DNA from: JBKBXU01 sp046313675 | GTDB taxonomy: Bacteria > Bacteroidota > Bacteroidia > Cytophagales > Cytophagaceae | Assembly: GCA_046313675.1 (NCBI GenBank) | Contig: JBKBXU010000155.1 | Coordinates: forward strand, 1-10,250 | DNA: 10,250 nucleotides | Direction: 5' to 3' | Part shown: positions 1-5,305 of the stretch, in pieces | Layout: each line of letters opens with the position of its first letter | Position numbering within the stretch: position 1 is the stretch's first letter | Program-made: the position numbers and the translations under genes | The notes under the pieces: generated by a model | The model's input: the letters and a program-made list of their open reading frames with translations, nothing else | The model's database searches: none | Told to the model about the DNA's origin: nothing

Positions 1-494
1 AATATGTTAATAACAAGGGAGGCAAGCAGGAGAAAACCCAGACTTACAACCATGGAAAAGGAGAGAATCCGATCAATTATATGTTTAATCAGGCCTTTCT
101 CCGGTTTGGGTTTGATGTGCCACAAATGATTTATGGCATTTTGCATGGCTATAAATATAGTCGTTGCACTAAAAGCCAATACAGCGGCGCCGATAATGGT
201 AGCAAAAGTGGTACCCTCCGATTGCATGGCATTTTCTATAACACTCTGCACTTGTTGGGCACTTTGTGTTCCCAAGGCTTCTTCTATTTGTTTAGCAAGC
301 TCTCCCCTTACAAGCTCCTCTCCAAAAACACTCCCGGCGATATTTATCAAAATGATTAATATCCCGGGAAGTGAAAAGATGGTATAAAATGCAATAAGTG
401 CTGCATAGTTCATTGGTTCGGCCTGAAAAAACTCTATAAAGGTTTTCTTCAGGTAGGTCCATGTTTTTTTAAAATCTACCCTGAGTTGTATCAT
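1..494 (-). CDS. YihY/BrkB-family integral membrane protein (N-terminal part, truncated by window edge)
   Basis: I translated this frame by hand from the minus strand. It starts at ATG 494-492 and stays open to position 1, giving 164 codons, so the C-terminal part lies outside the window. Visible features are a cytoplasmic start (MIQLRVDFKKTWTYLKKTF), then 'PMNYAALIAFYTIFSLPGIL', a long first hydrophobic segment at about residues 35-57. An amphipathic stretch rich in E and Q follows, then a second membrane segment around 97-118 with 'SATTIFIAMQNAINHLWHIK', and a third from about 145. The 'AALIAFYTIFSLPG' and 'AMQNAINHLW' signatures are those of the YihY (formerly RNase BN/BrkB) family. These are polytopic inner-membrane proteins of uncertain function; the old RNase BN assignment was an error. 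The start codon overlaps the stop of the carbonic anhydrase gene (TGATG, one shared base), so translational coupling is likely and this is the third gene of the unit. Confidence 0.88.
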   Translation of the reverse strand, partial: MIQLRVDFKKTWTYLKKTFIEFFQAEPMNYAALIAFYTIFSLPGILIILINIAGSVFGEELVRGELAKQIEEALGTQSAQQVQSVIENAMQSEGTTFATIIGAAVLAFSATTIFIAMQNAINHLWHIKPKPEKGLIKHIIDRILSFSMVVSLGFLLLASLVINI

Positions 495-1168
495 CAGGAA
501 GGGTCATCTTTTGAAAAAAAATCTTCTATTTCTTCTTCTTCAAAAAAATCGACCTTACCGGTTTCGACATCATATAAGCCTCCTACAATTCTGATTTCGC
601 CGTTTTCCGCCATTTCTTTTAAAATTTCGCTTCTCTCTTTTATCTCTTTTGCAACCAGAAATATGTTATTCACCGTAACATGATTTACATATTCAGAGTC
701 ATTTTCTTTTTGCTGAGAAGTTTCTCCTTCCATCTTAATGGCTGGTTTTACCTTTTCCAGCAGAGAAGTCAAATTTCCCATTTGTACATTATTGCATGCT
801 CCTGCAATAGCCCCACATTTGGTATGGCCAAGTACAAGTACGAGCTTAGACCCGGCAACTTTGCATGCAAACTCCATGCTTGCAAGAATGTCCTTATTAA
901 GAATGTTTCCTGCAATTCGTATACTAAAGATGTCACCCAGGCCCTGGTCAAATATAAGTTCTGCAGATGTTCTGGAGTCTATGCAACTTAGAATAGCTGC
1001 AAAAGGAAACTGGCCTTCAGACGTCTCATTTACCTGTTGCAATAAATTCCTGTTAACCATCAGGTTTTCCATGAATCGTTTATTGCCATTTTTCAATTTT
1101 TGCAATGCCCTGCTGGGTGTTATAAGTGTTTGCTCTTCTTTTGTCAGACTCTTCATTTCTATAAACAT
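494..1168 (-). CDS. Beta-class carbonic anhydrase
   Basis: The 224-residue product should catalyse reversible CO2 hydration to bicarbonate in the cytoplasm; no signal peptide is seen. Zinc ligands and the catalytic dyad are visible: C62 with D64 and R66 in 'SCIDSRTSAE', and H115 and C118 in 'VLGHTKCGAI'. 'IRIAGNI' lies between them, and 'EIRIVGGLYDVETGKVDF' near the C terminus is the usual last strand. Length is normal for the bacterial beta class. There is an acidic tail (FFEEEEIEDFF, about 208-218). An insertion rich in K, E and Q at about 141-160 separates the HxxC region from the C-terminal half. Two starts are possible: M1 (1168), or M5 (1156), which precedes 'KSLTKEEQ'. Neither has a clear Shine-Dalgarno sequence. 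The gene starts 18 nt after the bestrophin stop and its own stop overlaps the YihY start, which indicates one operon. Confidence 0.95.
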   Translation of the reverse strand: MFIEMKSLTKEEQTLITPSRALQKLKNGNKRFMENLMVNRNLLQQVNETSEGQFPFAAILSCIDSRTSAELIFDQGLGDIFSIRIAGNILNKDILASMEFACKVAGSKLVLVLGHTKCGAIAGACNNVQMGNLTSLLEKVKPAIKMEGETSQQKENDSEYVNHVTVNNIFLVAKEIKERSEILKEMAENGEIRIVGGLYDVETGKVDFFEEEEIEDFFSKDDPS

Positions 1169-1186
1169 TTATAATTAGCATTCATT

Positions 1187-2098
1187 TTATAATACATAGA
1201 ACCCATTTGTCGATAATTTTTCTGGTATATCCTTATCTCCAATCATTTGTTTAATATTAATTTCAATGGTTCTTGCTATAGTAGAAACCGGGGTGTCTGT
1301 GGGTTTGTTTTCAAAAGGATCCTGTAGGTGAATGGCGGTTTTTTCAATCAGGAAGAATGCAGATGCCATAATTACAACAATAGGGATTTCAATGACCCCA
1401 AACAGGTCGATTAAGCCCAATGGTAGGGTCATTATGAAGAAATAAATAAAAAAATGAATAAAAAGACTGTAGGTGTGTGGGAAAATTGTTCTTTTTATAC
1501 GCTCACACCCACCCATTGAGTCACATAGTCTGGTAAGAGTGCTTTCCAACTGCACTTGCTGATAGGCATTTATTAATCCCTTTTCATAAAGAAAGTGAAT
1601 ATCTTCCAGGTGAAGCTGTAGAAGTTTATTTGGAATGTGGTCATGGGTTTTTAGCTGCTCAATCTCAGCTTCAGTAAGGTGTTCTTTTAAACCGTCCATG
1701 GAGGACAGGCCTCTTAAAAAATGTCCAAGCGAATAACACCAGGCAATTTGCCTGTAAGCAATTCTTTTAAATGCCTTTTTAATTTCAGGATCGTCTTTTT
1801 TTGTGCTATCTGCAAAACCGTAGGTTTGACGAATTAAGGTTCTGGAATCATTTACTATGGCACCCCATAATTTTCGTGCTTCCCACCAGCGCTCATATGA
1901 TTGGTTAATCCTGAAAGCAAGCAGAAGGGAAATGGTCGTACCCACTAGTGCCGGTATAGCTAGGGGCATAGTAAAATCCCACAGGTGTAGCTCTTCTTTT
2001 AAATAGTACATTAGGGATGAATAGATGGTAAAAATTAATAATTCATAACGAATTTTTCTGATTATATATGGAATGGGTACTTTTTTTGCGATCAGCAT
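1187..2098 (-). CDS. Bestrophin-family anion channel (YneE-like)
   Basis: The 303-residue integral membrane protein matches the bacterial bestrophin family, whose members form pentameric ion channels. Visible hallmarks are the first hydrophobic helix at about 19-33 and 'LAIPALVGTTISLLLAFRIN' leading into 'QSYERWWEARKLWGAIVNDS' (about 46-85), the strongest family signature. A helical cytoplasmic middle follows, then two further membrane helices at about 211-230 and 236-255, and the conserved 'LQDPFENKPTDTP' motif at 258-270. Length is typical for bacterial members. It is probably the first gene of the unit, immediately upstream of a carbonic anhydrase, which suggests bicarbonate or chloride as permeant ion. 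That is inference; bacterial homologues such as KpBest are cation-selective. The start at 2098 is the first Met, but the frame stays open for five more codons up to the assembly gap, so a slightly longer N terminus cannot be excluded. Confidence 0.93.
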   Translation of the reverse strand: MLIAKKVPIPYIIRKIRYELLIFTIYSSLMYYLKEELHLWDFTMPLAIPALVGTTISLLLAFRINQSYERWWEARKLWGAIVNDSRTLIRQTYGFADSTKKDDPEIKKAFKRIAYRQIAWCYSLGHFLRGLSSMDGLKEHLTEAEIEQLKTHDHIPNKLLQLHLEDIHFLYEKGLINAYQQVQLESTLTRLCDSMGGCERIKRTIFPHTYSLFIHFFIYFFIMTLPLGLIDLFGVIEIPIVVIMASAFFLIEKTAIHLQDPFENKPTDTPVSTIARTIEINIKQMIGDKDIPEKLSTNGFYVL

Positions 2099-2114
2099 AG
2101 GCCTAAGTGAAAAA

Positions 2115-2124
2115 NNNNNNNNNN
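2115..2124. other. Assembly gap (10 Ns)
   Basis: Ten consecutive Ns sit 17 nt upstream of the bestrophin start. A run of exactly ten is usually a placeholder for a gap of unknown size, so the promoter of the bestrophin unit, and possibly whole genes, may be missing here. The adjacency of the bestrophin unit and the glycosyltransferase rests on scaffolding only. Confidence 0.97.
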
Positions 2125-2227
2125 TTTATAAAAAGGTTTCTCTCGATAACTGTAGAAGGGAAGTTTTGGTTATCAGGATCTTTTTAAAACATTTTTTCTT
2201 TACTTTGTATTCTCAGGGTTTTTTTAA

Positions 2228-3958
2228 ATGATCGGATATAAGTTTTTTCAGGCACAGTTTGTCTTGGTTTTCTTTATTATAGTATCTTATTTGGGCCTAA
2301 TCTTTATTCCTGTAGATTATGATTCCATTGGGATGTTGTCTGATATCGTTTATCATGATTTTGCATTTTATACCTTAGACATTGAAATTCAGCCTACGGT
2401 TTACACGTTTTTTAAAGCGACTATAGCTATAGGGTTGGTTGGCTTTGCTTTTATCATCGCATATGCGTTTATCACAAGGAATGGCATACATCAACAACTT
2501 GTTTCATTGTTCCATGAATGTATTTTGATCGCTGGAAAGATATTCAATCCAATTAAGCGGCTCAGCCTAAATGAAAAACTTTTAGCCGGAGGACTGTTTA
2601 TAGGAATAATTGGAACACGATTATGGTTTCTTTTTTTTGCACCTTTCCATCCGGATGAAATTGCCACCTATGATTTTTTCGTTAGAAACGGGCCTCATGC
2701 AGTAGCAGGATACTATCCAATACCTAATAATCATATATTTTTTAGCTTTGTAGCTTGGGTTTTTTCTCTGATTTCGGAAAACATGCATTTCGTTCTTCGG
2801 TTGCCGGTTTTTCTGATAGGCTTGTTTGGGTCTGTTTTGCTTTTTATTTTTTTACTAAGGTATGCAGGTTTTTTAGTCGCAACTCTTGCCATATTCTCGT
2901 TCTTTTTTTCTGAAATGGGGATTTACTATTCTTTTGCCGGCAGAGGCTATTTCTTCCTGATGCTTTTTTCGGCATTCAGTTTTTTTTTCGTTTTGGAGCT
3001 TATTCAGCATTCGGAACATAGGCGTGTTTGCTGGTTTGTGTTTATTGTCTCCTCTATTCTTGGTTTTTATACAGTACCTGTTTTTTTATATTCAGCCGTC
3101 TCTTTGGGCATAGTTGTTATGTTTTATGTATTGAGACAAAAGAACTATGCTCTTCTTAAAGAACTAACGACTTCAGTTGCCATTATTGGCTTTGCTGTCA
3201 TTATTTTATATATGCCTGTTATATTAATCTCCGGATTAAAGTCTCTTGTGGGGAATCCATATGTCATATCTGTTAGCTTTATTGAATATCTCCAATCCTT
3301 CCCCGGCTATTTTCAACATATCCAATGGGAATTAATTGGAAGAAAGCATGGATTTCCTATATTTTTAGCTACGGTTTTTATCGCAGTATTTCTTCTTCTT
3401 CGAAAAGAACTGAGTCCCGGAAGCCATAAATTATTGTTCTCGGCTTTAGTGATGGTTATTTTGTCTTACGTCCTGATGACTATTCAGACGGTATTTCCTC
3501 CCGGGAGAGCCTTGTTCTATAAGTCGTTTTATTTTTTTGTAGCATTTTCAATTGTTTTGGTATTTTTTCTGGAGATTTTAAAAGTAAAGACACTTTATAA
3601 GAGAATTATTGTTTGCGTTATTGTGCTCAGCTATGGCTTTTACAATCTCAATTTAAAATTAAGTCAGCTTTCAAAAGATATACAATCAGAGGAAAAGTTA
3701 AAAAACGCCTATGCATTGGTAATGGAACATGAGCCGGAGAAGGTTTTTATTAAATCGGTGTTTCATGAATTTTACTTTCTTCATTATTCAAGCCATGGCA
3801 ATAAGGATGTGCAATTGGATGGCGATATAGATGAAAACCTGGCCTATGACTTTATCCTAATCGAGCCGGGAATGGACTTCCCGATGGAGTATTCACCGAA
3901 AGAATATGAGATTATTTTAGAAAATGAGCAGATAAGAATTTTTAAAAGGAAAAGCTAA
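2228..3958 (+). CDS. GT-C superfamily membrane glycosyltransferase (GT39/ArnT-like)
   Basis: The 576-residue, very hydrophobic protein has about 11-13 predicted membrane helices. Two N-terminal helices (about 8-27 and 61-83) precede a cytoplasmic linker (84-116) and the conserved core. The core begins with a helix ending in 'LFFAPFHPDEIATYDFF' (about 134-151). The acidic D143-E144 pair in the first large outer loop is the position of the catalytic acidic motif in GT-C enzymes. 'YYPIPNNHIFFSF' (162-174), 'LRLPVFLIGLFGS' (190-202) and 'YYSFAGRGYFFLMLFS' (233-248) follow the usual order of this superfamily. The last roughly 100 residues (about 476-576) are soluble, mixed alpha/beta, with no domain I recognise. 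GT-C enzymes use polyprenyl-phosphate-linked sugars and act at the outer face of the inner membrane; acceptor and sugar are not predictable here. The ATG at 2228 follows a T-rich stretch with no Shine-Dalgarno sequence. It converges on the next gene with a 4-nt gap. Confidence 0.8.
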   Translation: MIGYKFFQAQFVLVFFIIVSYLGLIFIPVDYDSIGMLSDIVYHDFAFYTLDIEIQPTVYTFFKATIAIGLVGFAFIIAYAFITRNGIHQQLVSLFHECILIAGKIFNPIKRLSLNEKLLAGGLFIGIIGTRLWFLFFAPFHPDEIATYDFFVRNGPHAVAGYYPIPNNHIFFSFVAWVFSLISENMHFVLRLPVFLIGLFGSVLLFIFLLRYAGFLVATLAIFSFFFSEMGIYYSFAGRGYFFLMLFSAFSFFFVLELIQHSEHRRVCWFVFIVSSILGFYTVPVFLYSAVSLGIVVMFYVLRQKNYALLKELTTSVAIIGFAVIILYMPVILISGLKSLVGNPYVISVSFIEYLQSFPGYFQHIQWELIGRKHGFPIFLATVFIAVFLLLRKELSPGSHKLLFSALVMVILSYVLMTIQTVFPPGRALFYKSFYFFVAFSIVLVFFLEILKVKTLYKRIIVCVIVLSYGFYNLNLKLSQLSKDIQSEEKLKNAYALVMEHEPEKVFIKSVFHEFYFLHYSSHGNKDVQLDGDIDENLAYDFILIEPGMDFPMEYSPKEYEIILENEQIRIFKRKS

Positions 3959-3962
3959 CTGT

Positions 3963-4943
3963 TTATTCAAAAAATCTGCGGTCTAAACGTAATTCCATGA
4001 GTTTTGAGGTTCCGTCATCATTGTCTGCCACCGACAGTATATACACCTCGCCGTTTTGGCCAAACTTTTCAAAGGCAAGGGATTCAACCTTGTCCTGAAA
4101 ACTCTTCCCATTGCGGGTTATAAGTGAAATGTTTTTTACATTTTCCGGGTTTCGGGTGTCTATAATTCCAATATAGCTTCCCAAAATTTTTCCGTCGGAA
4201 ATCCAATCTCTGGTATCTTCCAGGGTAGCGGAAAATATAATCTTAGTAGTACCGGGAATTCGTGTTGCTCCGGAAAATCCTGCGTGTACCCCGTTCATGA
4301 CCGGCAATTCTATTTTGTGAGTAGTTAACGGAGGAGGTGTTTTTGTACGCTTTCTCACATAGTTCATAAAATTTTCTATGTCAATTATTATTAACTGATT
4401 CGTTGCCCGGTTAAAAAGGTAAAGTTTATTATTCAGAACCTCCGCCCCTTCTATATTTAGGTGTTTTCGTTTGATACCTGAAGTTTCCATCAGGTATTTG
4501 TAGAACTTCGTTAAAGAGAAAATTTCAGGGTTTTCAGGATTTTTGATATTTACCATAACCAAGGCATCTCTTTTTTCAGGTTTAGATCCGGAGCCAAAAA
4601 TTAGCAGGAATGTATCATTGTCGTGTTGCCACTCAGCTATTGCTTCGAAATCGGGTTTGACAGCTTTTGGAATTCGTTCTGTAAGAGAGAAGCCTTTAAT
4701 AAGTAAGTGTTTTTTGTAAGGCTCATAATCCCTGGACAATAGAAAAAGAAATGGAGAGTCGTCTCCCACGATATAGATAGTATCATTCAAAAAAGCCATC
4801 CCTGAACCGGATGGAATGGTGTCAATGGTTAAGCTTTTTTCTATATGAATAAAGGAGTCTCCGAAATTTGCGTTTGTACACTGCATAATCAAGGCTAATG
4901 GTAAAATGTAAAAAGTTCGTAGAATCGTGTTTAAGGCGTGCAT
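3963..4943 (-). CDS. Exported protein of unknown function, possible lipoprotein, beta-propeller-like
   Basis: The product has 326 residues. The N terminus (about 6-21, 'TILRTFYILPLALIMQ') is a short signal sequence, followed by C22. 'LIMQC' is an imperfect lipobox because Gln at -1 is unusual, so lipid anchoring is possible but not certain; a cleaved signal peptide or a membrane anchor are alternatives. The mature part alternates short strands and turns: 'SGSGMAFLNDTIYIVGDDSP' (45-64), 'KPDFEAIAEW' (96-105), 'LLIFGSGSKPEKRDALVMV' (113-131), 'LNIEGAEVLNNKLYLFNRAT' (162-181), 'GFSGATRIPGTTKIIFSAT' (222-240) and 'DKVESLAFEK' (284-293). The repeating pattern 'E-A/G-hydrophobic ... displayed value' resembles six-bladed propeller or phytase-like proteins, and I suspect a Bacteroidota DUF family such as DUF6929. 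I cannot verify that assignment. No catalytic residues are evident. It is convergent with the glycosyltransferase and divergent from leuA. Confidence 0.75.
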   Translation of the reverse strand: MHALNTILRTFYILPLALIMQCTNANFGDSFIHIEKSLTIDTIPSGSGMAFLNDTIYIVGDDSPFLFLLSRDYEPYKKHLLIKGFSLTERIPKAVKPDFEAIAEWQHDNDTFLLIFGSGSKPEKRDALVMVNIKNPENPEIFSLTKFYKYLMETSGIKRKHLNIEGAEVLNNKLYLFNRATNQLIIIDIENFMNYVRKRTKTPPPLTTHKIELPVMNGVHAGFSGATRIPGTTKIIFSATLEDTRDWISDGKILGSYIGIIDTRNPENVKNISLITRNGKSFQDKVESLAFEKFGQNGEVYILSVADNDDGTSKLMELRLDRRFFE

Positions 4944-4994
4944 TGATTCTCTGTTGAATTGTTGGGTAATTTAAGATGAAAATTGATTATGCGC

Positions 4995-5019
4995 ATTTTT
5001 TGCTGCTATATTTTTTGCT
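4995..5019. repeat. Short direct repeat, 2 x ATTTTTTGCT
   Basis: Two identical 10-mers begin at 4995 and 5010, separated by 5 bp ('GCTAT'). A partial third copy (TTTTTTAATGCTG) follows at 5020. The spacing of about 1.5 helical turns could suit a regulator, but such T-rich repeats arise easily in AT-rich DNA. The repeat lies about 100 nt upstream of the predicted leuA promoter. Confidence 0.4.
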
Positions 5020-5119
5020 TTTTTAATGCTGTAAAGTTTAGAGTATGCATCTACTTTTTTATCAATAACGGAGGCAGAAAAAAATTAATACATATACACC
5101 TTAATTAAAGATTTATATT

Positions 5120-5127
5120 TAAATTTG
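5120..5127 (+). promoter_or_regulatory. Predicted leuA promoter, Bacteroidota -7 box (TAAATTTG)
   Basis: TAAATTTG matches the Bacteroidota -7 consensus TAnnTTTG at every defined position. A matching -33 TTTG is not visible at the expected 19-20 nt spacing, so the assignment rests on the -7 box and its position. Transcription would start near 5132-5136. The RNA would then begin at or just before GGGAGG (5135-5140) and contain the whole attenuator-like leader. Confidence 0.5.
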
Positions 5128-5138
5128 TCTTTAAGGGA

Positions 5139-5160
5139 GGAATGCGTATATGCTTATTCC
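5139..5160 (+). ncRNA. Leader hairpin at the 5' end of the leuA transcript
   Basis: GGAAT (5139-5143) pairs with ATTCC (5156-5160). GCG (5144-5146) can pair with TGC (5151-5153) across a TATA loop, leaving a two-base bulge. This hairpin would sequester the purine-rich GGGAGG edge and the ATG at 5150. Its arms duplicate parts of the terminator arms downstream (ATTCC and GGAAT), so alternative long-range pairings are possible, for example GGAATG 5139-5144 with CATTCC 5233-5238. Confidence 0.35.
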
Positions 5161-5184
5161 ATGCTGATACGTTGTTTCAATTAG
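5161..5184 (+). CDS. Candidate leader peptide MLIRCFN of the leuA attenuator
   Basis: ATG CTG ATA CGT TGT TTC AAT TAG encodes seven residues with adjacent Leu and Ile codons at positions 2-3. Its stop (5182-5184) touches the 5' arm of the putative antiterminator (5183-5192). A ribosome terminating there would mask that arm and favour the terminator, while one stalled at Leu/Ile would leave it free. This geometry fits classical attenuation. Against it, no Shine-Dalgarno sequence lies directly upstream; GGGAGG is about 20 nt away. Competing frames are 5150-5167 (MLIPC, with GGGAGG at ideal 9-nt spacing) and 5142-5270 (42 codons, including Leu-Phe-Gln-Leu-Val-Val), whose ATG is only 1 nt from GGGAGG. 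Which one is translated, if any, cannot be decided from sequence. Confidence 0.3.
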   Translation: MLIRCFN

Positions 5185-5236
5185 TGGTGGCAGGAGAAAT
5201 TCCTTTCAATTTATATAAACCAAACGTGCCGCCATT
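5183..5236 (+). promoter_or_regulatory. Putative antiterminator stem of the leuA leader
   Basis: AGTGGTGGCA (5183-5192) can pair with TGCCGCCATT (5227-5236) over 10 bp with two G-U wobbles. The 34-nt loop contains a small inner hairpin, AGGA/TCCT (5192-5204). The 3' arm overlaps the terminator's 5' arm (5232-5238) by five bases, so the two structures exclude each other. The G+C-rich arms stand out in otherwise AT-rich intergenic DNA. Confidence 0.5.
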
Positions 5237-5265
5237 CCTTATAAACGGGAATGGTTTTTTATTTA
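5231..5265 (+). terminator. Intrinsic terminator upstream of leuA (attenuator)
   Basis: CCATTCC (5232-5238) and GGAATGG (5248-5254) form a perfect 7-bp stem, extendable by a G-U pair (5231/5255), with a 9-nt loop. A run of six Ts follows directly (5255-5260), then ATTTA. It lies downstream of the predicted promoter and 41 nt before the leuA ATG, in the same orientation. It therefore cannot serve the divergent gene to its left and must act on transcripts heading into leuA. Confidence 0.75.
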
Positions 5266-5305
5266 GATAATAAAATAATATTTTCACACCCATAACACAG
5301 TTTTT

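Larger units (their letters stand above)
4944..5305. promoter_or_regulatory. Divergent intergenic region with leuA leader
   Basis: This 362-nt stretch separates the divergent exported-protein gene and leuA. The left half (4944-5119) is AT-rich and holds no open frame I would call a gene. It contains a 10-bp direct repeat, ATTTTTTGCT, at 4995-5004 and 5010-5019 (15-bp period). The right half (5120-5265) carries a -7 box, a purine-rich GGGAGG, short overlapping reading frames, and alternative RNA hairpins ending in an intrinsic terminator; these are listed separately. From the terminator to the leuA start (5266-5305) the sequence is unstructured and lacks a Shine-Dalgarno sequence, which is common in Bacteroidota. 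Confidence 0.7.

Noticed and set aside
81..1178. Plus-strand open frames across the YihY and carbonic anhydrase genes
   Set aside because: They lie opposite clear minus-strand genes, have no recognisable domains and are low-complexity mirror translations.
2200..2207. TTACTTTG as -7 box for the glycosyltransferase gene
   Set aside because: One defined base deviates, no -33 TTTG lies at the right distance, and the region is T-rich enough for chance matches.
5135..5260. T-box or other known riboswitch as explanation of the leuA leader
   Set aside because: No T-box sequence (TGGNACCGCG-like) or specifier-loop layout is visible, and I see no consensus of cobalamin, SAM or TPP riboswitches. The region is also short, about 125 nt.
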